From assembly GCA_029532625.1 (NCBI GenBank), contig JARFXM010000010.1, positions 248,001 through 312,000 on the forward strand: a DNA stretch of 64,000 bases. Reading direction: 5' to 3'. How positions within the stretch are numbered: position 1 is the first letter of the stretch; each line of letters starts with the position of its first letter. Source of the stretch: Lomentospora prolificans (lineage: Eukaryota; Ascomycota; Sordariomycetes; Microascales; Microascaceae). Positions 1-13,600 of this stretch are shown here, piece after piece. Under the pieces are notes generated by a model. It saw only the letters and a program-made list of their open reading frames with translations. It had not been told where the DNA came from and did not search any database. Made by a program: the position numbers and the translations under genes.

Positions 1-923
1 TTGGCGATGCCATAAACAGGATGACCATTTCTCTCTCCCTCTCTGTCTCCCAAAAAGAAAAAAAATTCGAAAAGGCAAGTAAAGTATTCGCAAGTCGACT
101 TTTCTTTTCGTTGCAGCGGCCCATCCCGGGCCTGGATTGCCTCCGCCTGGGCTTTCCACGCTGGCTGTCAGCATCGTCCACTCTCCGTATTGCTGGGATT
201 TTCTCGTCGCTGGCCCATGATTCTCTTGCCGTGCCGCCGTCACTGTCAGGGTCGCTCGATTTTCCCGTTGCATCAGCGCCGCTCGTACGAATCAACGCAG
301 TCTATGAAATGAAGCTGCACGGCCCCTCTTCAATCCTTTTTCCCTTTCGCTTGTTTCCCTTGTCCGACAATCTCGTCCCTGTCTTTTCCATCCTGGCTGC
401 CGTCGTCCCTCTGCTTTTTGGCCAGGTGCCGTTGCCAACCCCCGCTCTTAGCCCAGCATGGGCGTTAGCATCTCGTCCAATCCTCTGCCATGCTCTCTGC
501 CAACCCCCAAGCGCGTTGCCAAGCTCTGCATATCGGCAACCTGCTCCAATGTAGAATAGCTTTTCATCACCTCCCATCCATTAGTCAGAGCAGAGTAGCA
601 TGAGGGGATTTAGGAAGCCAGGGATCCATCATACTGGTAAGAGCCTGCAGATTTCGGAAGACTGAGGATTTCCAGCACAGAGTCGTAATCGGCGGTGTGG
701 GGTTCGCTAGAATTGGGAGCCGGGAACTGGAACGAGCGGAGACCTGCGAGGTGCTCCATCAATGTATGTGCAGGAAAATACCCGTACAGGTAGCTTCCTC
801 GCATCGCCTGAATAATATATAATCCGTGAGGGGAAGCTCTTCTCTCTTTCCCCTTCTTCTCCCGTCCAAGCTTCCCCGGATTTCCTAGGGAGTTTGTCTC
901 GGAACGAGTGGCTTTGTTTGAAA
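1..923. other. Intergenic region upstream of the GMC oxidoreductase
   Basis: No gene is supported here. The open frames at 21-554 (+) and 302-577 (-) lack recognisable domains, have low-complexity composition and look like chance frames in pyrimidine-rich DNA. The last 120 bases hold the likely promoter of the downstream gene. Confidence 0.6.
811..822 (+). promoter_or_regulatory. TATA-like element of the GMC oxidoreductase gene
   Basis: AATAATATATAA lies about 105 bases before the ATG at 924 and is followed by a C/T-rich leader, a common arrangement for fungal core promoters. The position is inferred from sequence only. Confidence 0.4.
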
Positions 924-3246
924 ATGACGCTGTCGGCTGCATTACTAGTCTCCTTCGCTGCTTCGACGGCTGCCCTGTCGCACGTCGCCGTCAAGCGCCA
1001 AATTTCGGAGCTCGACGATATCTATGACTTCGTCATTGCCGGCGGCGGCACTGCGGGCTTGACCGTTGCCGATCGCCTCACCGAAGCCTTTCCCGAGAGT
1101 AAGTTTGTATACCCAAACGTCATCCTCTTGCGTCTCTTTTGTTTTCTTGTTGGTTAATATGAGCTTTAATAATTCATATCGCAATTGATCCCTTTAGAGA
1201 CCGTCCTTGTCATAGAATACGGCGAGATTGAGTACGCCCCGGGCACCTTTGACCCGCCCCTCCTTGTTTGGGGCGGCGCCGGCGCTGCCGCCTCCCGATG
1301 GACCTTTGACTCTCTCCCCAACCCAGAGGTTCTCAACCAAAAGGCTCTGGTATTTGCGGGACAAGTCGTCGGTGGCAGCAGTGCCGTCAATGGCATGTTC
1401 TTCGACCGCCCGTCGCGCTGGGATTTTGAGGCTTGGAATCAGCTCTTGAGTCCTGAGTACGATGATTGCTCCGAAAAGTGGGATTGGGACGGCATCTTCC
1501 CGTTCTTCAAAAAGGTAGGACGGATCCTGCCGGCCCCAAATAATACACCCCGGAAATGCGTGGCTTCAAGTGCAGATGGTGACGAGCCCGGAGATTGAAT
1601 AGAAATTGAGACTGACCGATCGCAAAGGCCGTGACTTTCACTGAACCCACTGCCGAGATGGTCGCCGACCACGGCTATACCTGGGACCTCGACGTGTACC
1701 CTGGCACCACTCCCATTTATTCCTCCTATCCTCCCTTCCTCTGGGCCGACCACAACGTCGCTCGCGACACGTGGATTGACATGGGTATCCCGGTCCTCGA
1801 GGAATGCGCCGGCGGTGACAAGACCGGTCTATGTTGGATCCCCATCTCGGAGCACCCCGTCACCGCGAGACGGTCGCACTCTGGACTCGGGCATTACGCC
1901 GCCGTCAACGAGACCCGTTCCAACTACCACCTCCTAGTCAAGCACCAGGTTACCAGGGTCTTGTATCCTGAGGGCCTCGAGTCCGGCCCTCCTGTAGTGG
2001 AAGTGAGGAATCGCAACGACGATTCCCTGTTCAACGTGACAGCCGAAGCCGAGGTTATTCTCTCCGCGGGTTCCTTTCATACGCCGACTATCCTGCAGCG
2101 AAGTGGCATCGGGCCTGCCTCGTTCCTGAGCGAAGCCGATATTCCTCTTGTGCTGGATCTTCCCGGCGTTGGTTCCAACTTCCATGACCACTGGGGTCCT
2201 GCGTTCTCGTGGAACTGTAAGCCCGACTTTTGATCCTATTATGCCGTTGAGAAGTGACAATAGAGTTTGCTGATGACAGCCTGTTTGTTTTTTTTGTTAG
2301 ATACCTCACCCGGCGACTGGTCGCCAATGCCATCGGATATGCAAGATCCTGACTTTGCCGCCGATGCTACGGCCGGGTTCGATGAGACGCCCGCTCGCGG
2401 CCCGTACACGCTGGCCATGTCCAACAGCGCTCTTTTCCTGTCTCTTTCCAATGTCACTGACGATTACCTGGACATTGTCGACAAGATTCGGGACATGGTC
2501 GATGACGATTCGGCCGCCTCGTACCTCCCCGAGGAGTACAGATCCAACCCCGAAATGGTGGCCGGATACAAGCACCAGCTCTCGGTCCTCGCCGACTTCT
2601 ACGAGAACCCCCAAGCCCCCAGCCTCGAAACGGCCTTCGCCACCGGCACGTCGATGCGCTCCATCATGCTGCACGGCCTCAGCCGCGGAACGGTCCGTCT
2701 CAACCTCACCCACCCTCTTGAGAAACCCATAGTCGACTACCGCGCGGGCTCGAACCCGGTCGACTTCGACATCCACCTCGCGCACCTCAAGTATTTGCTG
2801 GGCATGTTCGAGACCCCAACGATGCAGGACTTTGGAGCGTACCTCCTGACGCCTGACTCTTCCGTCGTTACCGACGAAGACTTGCTTCAGTACGCGAAGG
2901 AGACCATGGTGTTTTCATTCATGCACCCGTGCTGCACGTCCACCATGATGCCCAAGGCTAAGGGAGGGGTCGTGGGACCCGACTTGAAGGTGCACGGCGC
3001 GCCTGGGTTGAGGATTGCGGACATTAGCGTTTTGCCGTTTACGCCGAGCTCGCATACAAGCCAAGAGGCCTATGCTATCGGAGAAAAGGTAAGGGTTGAT
3101 CGCCGACTGCTGATCTTGTCCCCAAACATGCCATGACACTCTCACTTTCGCACCTGAGAAAAGCAAAGTATTCGTAGCAGTAACTAACTTTTTTTTTTCT
3201 TTTCTTCTTCTAGGCAGCCGATATTATCATCAACCATTGGTCTTGA
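924..3246 (+). CDS. Secreted GMC-family FAD oxidoreductase
   Basis: Five exons (924-1098, 1198-1514, 1628-2216, 2301-3088, 3214-3246) join in frame to 633 aa. The N-terminus is a signal peptide (about residues 1-18), then the FAD-binding motif in DFVIAGGGTAGLTVADRL. The GMC signature VGGSSAVNGMFF follows. The C-terminal domain has HPCCTSTMM with His569 and PSSHTSQEAY with His612. Their 43-residue spacing and His-His pairing equal the catalytic pair of glucose oxidase (His516/His559). The protein probably oxidises an alcohol, sugar or aryl alcohol outside the cell and makes H2O2; the substrate cannot be read from sequence. Family members are about 580-650 aa, so this gene is complete. The start at 924 is chosen because the Met 30 bases upstream is not an ATG and only the 924 start places the signal peptide at the N-terminus. 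Confidence 0.93.
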
Positions 3247-5481
3247 GGGTGAAGTCGGAATCAAAATAAACGCGATGCAAGCGAGTGAAAATGGTAGGCT
3301 CGCTAATAGGATGGAAGGACGCCCTGTTTCCCAATTGCTGTTCCCCGGGATCCTCGCTCGGGATGAGGCGTGAGGCCCGAAAGACCGGTTCATGGGAGTG
3401 ATGGACCCAGTGTTGCTAGGAAAAAAAAACCTTTGTGCCACAACTACCGTTTTACTATTACTTGAGATCTACATGTACATCATCATTCTCTCTCCAAATA
3501 GTAGTGTGCCTGATCCGAGAACGTGGGTTGGTCTCGCCGAGACCTGCGTGCGGGAGACCTTCTCGTTAGGTACTAATATGTCTTCCGCCAGCCCTGAGAA
3601 CTAAAAATGCCTAACTTTACTAGGCCAAAACTCTACTTGGCCGTCTTTCTCATGGGCACGCAAAAGAAGCAAGGACAGAAAGGATAAAATCCAAACATAA
3701 TCAGCCATAGCCCACTGTGGCTGGAATAGAGTGACATCCTGGTCGCCCTCAGCCGCGGCCTCGGCTACGTATTCATTTCTTTTTCCCCAGAGGACGGCAC
3801 CAAGAAAGAGATGGCGGCAGAGGGTTGCTGTCCGAGGCGGCGGAATATCCTGAACATGCTCGCCTTTGGCGGAGGACGTGGCGGCCGGCTCGGCACGAGG
3901 AAGGAGTGTCCCCGGTGAGTTTTTGGAGGGATTGCCTTCATTTTCCCCCTTTCCTGGCGGAGTGATACAACAGGGCGCAGAATGAATGAAACGCGGAGTT
4001 GGGAGTCGAATAAATCCGTGGCATGGTCGAAATAGTGTCCAAGGCCAGGGAACCTCACCAAAAGGGAAGGTCGTTCATTTTAGTTGAGTGACAGCCGAAA
4101 AGTAAAATAATACCTGGCCTGTCCCTTGGACTCGGCATCACCATCGGCAGCTGAGGCTGCGTGGTGCTGCATACGCATACCCTGGTGTTGGCCGTCGTCG
4201 GGCAGATCCTAACCTTACGTATCCCAGAAGCCGAAAAAGAGAGACAGAGAAAAGGGATGGGCGCTCCCTGTTCTTGCCGAACAGTCGGCTGATTGCTGAT
4301 CAGCAATTGGTAAAGGTTGGCAAGGCGCCGCTCATCATCACGGGGAGCCCCAAGATTGAGGCAAACTCGCTCCGTCATCTTGCTTGAGTTCCGGAGAAAA
4401 AAAGTCGATCTATGCGCAGCGGAAGATTCTCTTCCCACCCCACGCCATCATGCCGCACATCGCGAGCCGTGTCTGTGGCACAGCACCGACAGATAACGCA
4501 GCCGTTTTTTTCCCCTCCCGCCGGCGCATGAAGAACCTCGCGCGAGTCGACAATGTTGTTCCTCTTTTGTCTGTGTTTGTTTTGGGCGACTTGCGTCTGC
4601 TGGCCCCACCCCGATTTCCGCTGGAACCTTGCCCATAGCCGGCTCGCTGGTTTATGCTGGTAATAGTACACTTCTTTGTCGGTTAAAAACGAGTGGCCCC
4701 TGTCCTCGCTCGCTGCCGAGACGGGTAGGGATCTTCACCAAGCAAAGGTACAAAACAACGTGGCGGGGAAGAACACCCCTGCTTCCGCGGGCACCGGTGA
4801 ACGGGATGAAGAGAGCTCACTCCAAGCTTCAAAGCATGCATCATAATAACCTGGAACAGAACGCAATGCTCGCTCGGTTCTGCGACGCTGGCATACTTCG
4901 TACTTGTTGACGGCCGGTTGGTGTGGCCGCCAAAAAAAGTACCATGCCAGCTGGCTGGCCATGAGCCCAAGACACATACGGTGTAGGTCCAGACCTCGAA
5001 TACATGCCCCTATCCTGCCATTGAAGCTGGCGACAAACCTTAATTACGCCTGGGACAAACCAAATCTCCTCTTTTCCCCAATGCCCCAGAATAGTTTTCC
5101 TTTTCACCGGTACAGTTCTCGTACCCCCGGTTCATCAATTGTCATCTCCCTCCTGCAGCCCACCCGCCACGCGCGCATTGTACATCCTGCCCTGCCCTGC
5201 GCCTCCCCTGAAGCCATCATCAACCAGCAAGACTCACCGGCAGCGACTCACAGGAAGCGGCAAATGTCCTGGGCGCGTGTCTTCTTCTGCCTCTTCTCTC
5301 CCCGCACACTCTAAATCATAAACACTCTACGATCTCCGATCTATCATGGTCGAATAACACCATCCCGGGTCACGAGTTGGTCTGTACTAACCTACTCCAA
5401 CGGAATCGTCTGGCGGGGACAATGACGACCGATTCGTCGTATTCCTGATCCTCGCACGTCCTCGATCCCAGCAGTCTCACG
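3247..5481. other. Intergenic region, no gene recognised
   Basis: Only short frames without domains or consistent splice structure are present. The DNA from about 5050 to 5400 is C/T-rich and is probably the leader of the next gene. Confidence 0.55.
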
Positions 5482-6708
5482 ATGGCGAATGAGGAGCTGC
5501 CGCCCAATGAAAATCTGGGGCCTGCGTTGCTTGGGACCGTCTGGTCCCTTTGGGCAATAGCAACAGTCATCTACATCGTTCGCCTCTGCGCTAGACCGTC
5601 GAGCAAATCCGATATCACCTCGGCAGAATATACCATCACTGCCTCGCTGGTGAGTTTCAACGGAGCTCATCTGATCCATTGGAGCAATTGCAATGGAAAA
5701 TGTAGAATCTCCAGCACACTAATCGGGCCACGCCACCTTAGATTTCGAAAACGGTCTCGGTTGCCTTTATGACCGCGGCGATATCAAAAGGATTCGGAAG
5801 ACACAATGCCTACATTAGCACGGAGGACCAAGGCACTATCAGACGATACCTAGTCGGCGTCTATATGTCAGGAGTGCCTGCCTCGTGCCTTGCCAGAGTG
5901 TCCATTGCCTGCCTGCTACTACGGCTCACGACAAACCGGGTATGGAGGGGAATCCTCAAGGCCACCATCGTTCTGCAAGTCTTGGTCATCCTCGTTTACG
6001 AGATCTCCCAATTTACCCAGTGCAACTCGGTCATCACTGGCATCTCGCCTACCGATCACAAGTGTCTTCCCAAGAGTCATGTGTGGGGCTTTACGTTCAT
6101 GTCGTTCTGTACGTATTCTTCATGGCGTCTTTGATCTCAAAACCCTGAACCCCTGCCTTGTGCCTGGGCGTGCTCTGAACTAGTAACTAACTGTCTGTCC
6201 AAAATCAGTCTCGGCCATGGTTAGCGACTTCATCTGTGCTACGATCCCCTTCTTCCTTCTCCGCCACCTCTCCCGCTCTTCCGTCGAAAAGGCCCTCATT
6301 TACATTCTCATGGCGTCTTCCGTCATCGCTACCGGCATGGGCATCCCCAAGCTCTATCACGTCCTCACCTATGAGTTTGGAGCTGACGATCGGCTCTGGA
6401 ACCTCCTTCCCGAGTTCTTCTGGTGCCGAATGGAAGAAGCGGTCATCATCATCGCTGCATGCGCCCCCTTGCTCAAGAGTCCTGTTGAGAGGCTCCTGCG
6501 GCGCATGGGGCTACCAGTCTTCAAGATCCCCACAAGAGCATTAAAATCTATTCGATCACAGTCTCAACCCCGAGGTTTGGGAGACAGCCTGCAAAGTTCG
6601 GGACCCGATTCATCGGATTCTGGCTGCTGGGGAGGAGCAGAGACACCTGCGGACATTGAGACGGGTGCTACCACCGAAACTAAGTCGACGAACCAACAAA
6701 AATCATAA
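5482..6708 (+). CDS. Rhodopsin-domain (PTH11-type) integral membrane protein
   Basis: Three exons (5482-5649, 5742-6108, 6209-6708) join in frame to 344 aa. Several hydrophobic helices are visible, for example ALLGTVWSLWAIATVIYIV, the stretch around VSIACLLLRL, ILKATIVLQVLVILVY, and later SALIY-type and AVIIIAACAP segments. The Cys pair in the loop (FTQCNSV and DHKCLPKSHVWG) and the tail after the last helix are typical of the large fungal rhodopsin-like family that includes the Pth11 receptors. The C-terminal 60 residues are Ser/Thr-rich and probably cytosolic. No N-terminal CFEM domain is present. The N-terminus before the first helix is short, so the model may lack one upstream helix. The ligand and role are unknown. 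A second family member sits at 13670-15070. Confidence 0.8.
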
Positions 6709-8482
6709 TGGCGGTTTTATGGGAACCTCTTAAAGAGAAGGACTGAATTTTGCTTCGTATACTGGGTATTTTGACGGATGGGATATCGGCCGGATATAGG
6801 ATACCGAAACAGGGTTGGATTTCTGGCGTTGGAGCTAAGGACTTGGGCATGGGAAAGCTTTGGGACATACATCCGTCTGGATTGAGGAGTCTAGGAGGAT
6901 GCCAGCAACTTTGGATATTATTACTGTAAAATACAACCACCAACACTGGTTTTTCTTTGACTCCCCATTTAATCCCGTACCCAATTAGTACCAACCTGAT
7001 GATGGCGAGACCGAAATCGACCCCGTATAAAAGCCGCTACTCCGCTCATTGCTCCCTAATGCTGCCCGGCGTTAACGTGTTAACCCTATTGCCAAATGGC
7101 GTCAGAGTGCACTTACGCCAAGAGAATGCAGTACACAGACACGGGGGAAACAATGGGTGTACATCATGAATTCTGGCAGCTAGGAGGCCTTCTGCTTCTT
7201 CTTTTTTTTTAAAGTCAATCGACAGGCCAGACGCGAGGCTGTAGAGTTTGGCGCCGTCGTTGAGCTTGAAAATGTGCACGTTTCGTTACCCTCTCCAATA
7301 GCGGCTAAATATATGGCGGTAGCTTGTCTTGGCTGCCCACCTTTGTCGGAAGTCGGCAAAGCCAGCAACCTTCTTGTTAGAGAAACGGCATTTCTCGAGT
7401 CCCTTTATCAATAGCCGCTTTGGTGTGATGCGATTTGAGTGCGGAACTCCCACAGCGACGCGTTGCTCGACCAGCTGATACGCGAGGAGTTACAGTGACG
7501 CCCGGCATCCTTCTAGGAAATATTTAGCCTCGTCCACCGTCTTGAAGTCTCAATTCCCATGGGAGGTGTTATTGCGCTGTGGATTTTCTTCCACTAGACT
7601 TGTAACCGACACGCACCATTACTGATGCCGGCCTTGAATCAGCAACAAACTGACCAACGATACCGTTTCTCCCCAATGCCGACATGTATCTACCTTCGAA
7701 ACTCTGCGCCAAGAGCCGGCGGAGCCTTGCAGAAGCAAGGGGGGATTGGCTAAGATAATTAGGACTGTGACTAAATAAGTCTCTGTATCCGCTCTATTAC
7801 GCTTCCGCAACCGGGCGGTCGAACATTCTCCCACGGCTCTGCCCGCAACACGAATGAGCGGTGATGGTGAATCGTAAATAAATCAAATAGACGGAATCAC
7901 TTAGTATCATCTAAGTCGTGGAATCCATCGGAGTCATTGAACCCATGGAATCCATTCCATTAGGACGGCTTGATCGAGTCGGTCTCCGTGGTCTCTTTCG
8001 ATCAGCAGTATCGGCAACGCTGGCTGATCTAATGAATGATCGGGCTAGTGAGGCCCTCCGTCATCAGTCATGGCTGGTCACGCGTATCATGGTCGGAAAA
8101 GGAGTTTCTGGTTTCGCCGCGTAACTCCAATGGTTTGTTTGGCTGTACTTTTACAGCCGTCTGCAAAGAAGGCCACGCGAGTCTGCTAAGCAGATCCTGT
8201 TTGGACTTTCAATGAAAATGAGTGGGAATAATCTCCTATCATATTCAGGGTAAGGTAAGCCTTGGCCTACCTACTATAACTTTGTTTGGTCAACTTTACT
8301 GGCTTATTGTTGATGAGTGTCTCTGGTAGAGTCAGCTATATCGCGAAATGCAACATTACTCTTACTTATATTGGGAGCTCAAGGGTTCACCCGAAAGGCA
8401 AAAGTGATACTAATATACGTTTTTCTCTTCTTCGCTCGCCAATTTCGGCCATTTAATGGCCTCCAATGTGACTTACAACACT
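6709..8482. other. Intergenic region, no gene recognised
   Basis: AT-richer, stop-rich DNA. I see no domain, tRNA or repeat. The small frame at 7918-8124 (+) contains a locally repetitive GGAATCCAT pattern and is not credible as a gene. Confidence 0.5.
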
Positions 8483-10625
8483 CTATACTAGAGCGACAGG
8501 CTGCTCCTTAATCTCCTCTGACTTCATAATCTCCCTGTTCATAATGCCATGGAGATAGCATTCAGCTAGGAATGTGTACCTCCCGTCTTCGCGACGACGA
8601 ATAACGAAAGGCACATGAAAGCCTCTAAAGACGCACACGAGGTCTCCAACCCGTGCGTATCGGGGTAATAAACCAATATGACCTGACTCTAGGTAGCCGA
8701 GCTTTCGATTCTTCAATACTGACATGGCGGTCTGTATCTGCGCAAAGGTCTCGGCTGGCTTGCGGGAGCGCAGATTTGAAAGCTCGAGCCTTCCCTTGCC
8801 GCGCGGTCTCTGTTGCCTCGGCGAGTAGGTCTGGCCGGGAAGTGACGGTTCGGATTGACTTGCCCCCGTAGTCTCGTCGAAGATGAGACTGAAGATTTCG
8901 GCAAAGGAGTCCGGGGCTTTTCACATGCCACTATTGTCTTTTCCCGCCACTAACGTGCGCCAGAAGGCGTCGAAAATTTTGCCTCCGTATCGTTCAGAGG
9001 TGGGAGCAAAGCTGGAAGCTTTGGCAATCCACTCGGCGAGGAAGCTGTTTTTCTCTGCGGGTGCTTCGATGTCGAGCGTTGCATCCATGCAAGTCTTATG
9101 CAGAAAGCTGACTCCGCCGACGATTCTGGCCTGCAGCATGAGTTCTCTTGTAGCCGGATTGTGCGAGAAATCTCCGCGGGTATACTTGAATTCCGCTGCC
9201 GACGCATTATACACGTTCTCCGAAGTTGTCGAAAAGCCTAGCGACTCCGTAGCACGTTGCTTGTGCCAGTCGGGCACCCAAGATGGTAGGCCATCTGCAG
9301 TAGACCCGGGGTTGTGGTCGACACTGGTAAGGAGCTGCACAAGGCAAGCTGGGTCGCGATCCAAGTCGACCACTGCCGTATCGTAGAAGACGTCTGCAGC
9401 GGTATTTGTTGGCTTATAGTCGACGCGAACCCTGGTTTCACTACGCGCCATGCTCAACATGCCGTAAACCTTATCCCTGGGATCCCACGACTGGCTGTAC
9501 CGCGTGAGTTGTAAGGTTGTCAGCAGAGATTTCGTGGCGAGTGTTTTCCGCAGAGCCTTAAGGCTGTCTATGTTTTCGGCCGCGTGCCAAACCGGAACGG
9601 TCCGCGAGAGATCGTCATCGGTAGAGTACAGCTGGGTCAGTGCCTCGCCCAGCGGCGTTTTCTCTAGCTTTGTACAGACATTCGAGAGAGCGGAAAACTC
9701 CACAATGTGTTCACCGCACATGACCCACGGACTCGAAGAGAGAACCGCCTCTTGTATAGTCCACAGGCGCGTAAACCATTGCCGTGAGAGTATGTCCCAG
9801 CACCCTTTCCAGGCCGGTGACTCTAGGGCAGGCAGACCAACGTCTTACAGCAAGCCAGGCTCAGGCAGGTCCTGGAAATTCCGAATTTCGGTGATTAGAC
9901 TCATTCCCTTGGGGGTGGTATCAGAGCTCTCGCCGACCCAAATAACGGTATTTAACGCCCGGGTATAGATGTGGGCCATGAGTTTAATTTGTCCGACTTT
10001 TTCATCATTATCATCCTGGTTGATACAGATCTGATCTACCCACAAGACAATGGACTTCTTCGTATCGCGAAACCGGCGCAGAGCAGCTTCCAAGGACCGG
10101 GTAATGGGTTTAGGGTGACCGTTGCAGGTGAAGGCGGCCTCGAATACTGGAGGTCCCCATGTGTAGCTTAGCGCCGTGAACCAAATAGGCGTTTCCAGAT
10201 CATCCATTAACAGGCCATGCGCAGTTGGGGTTGCGATCGTTTGGGTATTCGAATTCGATGCTACAGTGGCGAAGCCTCCCCTCCAGCTCATCCTCGCGAT
10301 TTCCGGGGAGAAGCTCAAGCACCCGAATTTCGTACTCGTTCTTGATCGGCCGGTAGTTCTTCCATTTATTACCCCGGCTGTCCTCCGAGTCGTTCGGCTC
10401 GGTCCTCGGATTCGACTTGGCCCGATCTTTCGCCCACTTGGAAACGACTTGGGCATCGTATTCTTGCCACATCACCTTGGGAACCGTTTCTGCCGATGGA
10501 ACGCAATGGTAGGTGGCGAAACCAGTAAACGGCTTCACCCCGTTCCAGAAGAAATCCTTGGGGCCATTGCCATTGTTCATGTCATCGAGCCCCAAGAAGC
10601 GGTCTTCATTTTGGGAAAGACTCAT
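8483..10625 (-). pseudogene. Decayed HET-domain (heterokaryon incompatibility) gene
   Basis: Read on the minus strand, the protein starts at 10625 and shows the HET entry IRVLELLPGN...LEGRLRHCSIEF. After a one-base frame change between about 10270 and 10200 it continues with FTALSYTWG, VLWVDQICINQDD, WVGESSDTTPKG, WFTRLWTIQEAVL and WDPRDKVYGML. These are the canonical HET motifs in order. The second frame stays open to 8483 except for two stops: TAA at 9845-9847 and TGA at 8921-8923. Conserved HET sequence continues directly on both sides of the TAA. Removing it as an intron would need a 26-nt intron, which is implausible. Intact, the protein would be about 713 aa, a usual length for HET-domain proteins with a C-terminal extension. 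The TAA is one C-to-T change from CAA. Either this is a dead gene or the assembly has several errors; I favour a dead gene. Confidence 0.85.
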
Positions 10626-13600
10626 GATGCAAGCTGTATAATAGATATGAGCCCGGGTGTTAAGCTTGGTTGCAAATCGTCCTGTGCGTGGTTGCGATTC
10701 TGGTTTTTGTGAGAAGTATTATAGATATACGGTGCTGACAGGTGATGGGTGCCTAATAATATTATCCCAACTCGATGATGGGGATGCGGCATATTTTGAT
10801 TCGCCTTTAAGTCGAGACTTGCAACGCGAGCCCTATCCCAGAATGCCGCAACCGCGCAAGAGAGTGATAGAGCCGCTGACAGACTCGCCCCGCACGACTT
10901 GGGCCAATTGCGAGTCAGTATAGCGAGTGTTTGGGCCACAAACTGCTGTAGATGAGATGACTGCAGCTGGGAGTTCGAGAGCCGAGCCGAAAATAGAGCG
11001 TGCATACCATCAGAGGATAATAACGAGTAGAACCCTTATTAAGTAATAAGCTTGGCAGTCTCATTTCCCGAGTCCAGCTAGCCACCAAAACGAAGCCGTT
11101 ATTCCAGAATGAACGTCGAACCTCATGTGACAGGCTCCAGGTGCATATCCCACGATTCATTCCAGTGGCCCGTCATAATAGCGACACTGTGAACATGGGT
11201 ACGCACAGCATCCATTTCGGTGGTAAATTCGACAGTTTCCTCACTTTGCCAGTCCAGCCTCCTGCCCCTGGCTCCCTGCTCCGAAATCCAACGGGGGTAA
11301 AAATGGCGATGATAGCTAAGAGGATGGCGGGCTGGAGTGGCGACAAGTTCCTTTATGAATACATGGATGTGCACGCTATTACACGCACAAAACAGGCAGC
11401 CCAGTTCGACCCGCTGCTCCTCGGCCAGCTGGCTATCCGCAGATATAGCCCGCCGCATCGCTGTTTGGAGGCAGAGCATTATTGGCATGCCTGCTTTGTT
11501 CTTTTCGCTACCCTCGCCCTGCGTATTGAGGTCGTAAGCTGATCTGGGGTGCTCTTGTGGGTCATCATGTGTCTTTGCATTGTATCCCTGTTTGCAGTCT
11601 TAGGGTGTTAAGGGTCCGGGACTATTGTGAGGGGCCCCACTACTTGCGAGGGAAACCTCGCGTCGCAATGGGAGCAGGCGAATGGTTTCTGACCAGAGTG
11701 CCTGAGACTATGGGCGGGAGAGGTTCCGGTGCGCCGGAACGTGGCACCGCAGGTCTCACACAAGAGTGTCATTTCAAGCATTTCTTGCGTTTACAATTCT
11801 CGTGAGACATTCGCGCTGAGATTGGCCAGAGCTTCCTGAGGCGAAAAAGGGTAGCAAAACAAAAGTTAAAGCTAAGGCTGCCGGTGAGACAAAGCCAGGT
11901 CACGTTAGTAGCTTGATGCCCGCCTCTTCACCGCGGGTCGGAACTCTCGGACGGCTGAGGTCGCCCGCCTTCCCGGTTACGGAAATCAGCAATTTCGAAT
12001 CCGGATCTATAGTAGCGAGAGCAGCGAGAGCAGCAAGTCCTTCCTCATACGACTCACGATACCGTATTGACTAAAAATGGGTGTCACTAACATACCAGTC
12101 CGACTATCCATGATTATTGCCGAGGCCTGGCAACGCCGTTCGGATATCGTCAGGTTTGGCTCTGGCCAAGGAAGGAGGAATTGCAGGCCAATGTCTCGTA
12201 TCGCCGTTCAAGGCAGTCACAGCTCAGGCGCCGTGGGAGGGCCGGCGACGGGGGAGGAAGTGGCCCTGTCAGGATCTGATCCACTGGTCGCTACGTTATG
12301 ACATCTCTCTTTCTACGATTAGGGCTGCGTCAGGCCAGAGGGTGATATACCTCTTTCCAGACCTAGCAGATTTAATTATTGCTGGTAATAGATAGCACCC
12401 TGCTCGCCTGTCCCGCCACCCATCGAAGTTGAGGCTTTCCTCGGCAATTCCCACGCTACTATCCCATCATGTATTGGATCTCTTGGTGACTTTATTATTA
12501 TAGTCGTTCTTTGCAATCGGTTTATAGCATATCGCTCGCTCTAACTATGCAGAGAAAGGGGCAGAGAAGGAAGGCAGTGTCCATAGATCCTGCACTTCTA
12601 TCTATTGTAGGTCCCTCCCTCGCTACCGAGCCATCGTCAATCAGGCAAACACTCAATCAAATCAATCATACTGAAACATCATCTGATATTTAGGAAGCTA
12701 CCACTGCGCATGCTTGCAGGCCCAGAAGCTTAGAAAAAGGAGACGAGCTGATGAATGAAAGGGGCTGACGATATCCCCAAGGAAGGAGGCATGCTCCGTC
12801 ATATGATCAAGCAACTCATAGGCTACTGGAATGCTGCACTGTGAGGTCCCTAGATGCTGTTGCACCCACCCACTGCTCTAGGTCCATGGCATTATTACTA
12901 GCTTCTTTTGTTAGAGCTAGATTCATGTAGCTTCCTATGCAACATGGAGAGGGGATTTCAATACTGCTCTATTGCTCTGATAGCGTGGATAGCTATGTAA
13001 TGGCTGTTAGTGTATTTTAAGGGCCTGCTTTAGTACATGGAGGTATTTTTGTATCGGAAAAGATGAGATCTCGGGAATTTGGGTCAACATTAGTTGAGAA
13101 ATGGTAGTTTGAAGTTTGGTGCTGGCGACGTTTTGGAAAAACAAGGGGACGGACCGGTTGAGGGAGAGACATAGTTGAGTCCTATCAGTTACCCTTCGAA
13201 TTTTCTATGAGCTAATAAGCTATCGACATGCGCTGTGGAAGAAGGTAGCCGTGCCGCATGATGGCTTCGAGGGGCGGTTGTTTGATTTCTGTTATTTAAT
13301 GTAATGCGATGCTTCTCATTCCCATTCAATGACGGCGTGCTGGGGCCGTGCCTGCCATATTAGACTCGGACACGCAATACTCTATATATTCACTATTACC
13401 CCCTCCTCGCCGTCGATGAATATCGACAAGTGATACGCCTTGCAGCGTCCCGCAGTGTGGCCACTGACATTGTTTCGTTGGGGCACTCCATTAATCATGG
13501 GAAGCGACCCTTTGCCCTACGCACTCCAGTCTCAGTAGGCGGATATGCGTTCCAAGATAAGGCCTTCATTCTTGACAAGGTCCAGGCTTAGGTGGCAGTG

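Noticed and set aside
9820..9847. GTAAGA at the TAA in the HET relic as a splice donor
   Set aside because: The only acceptor that keeps the conserved WFTRLWTIQEA would make a 26-nt intron, too short for fungal splicing.
10176..10712. 178-codon plus-strand frame opposite the HET relic
   Set aside because: Antisense shadow of HET-coding sequence.
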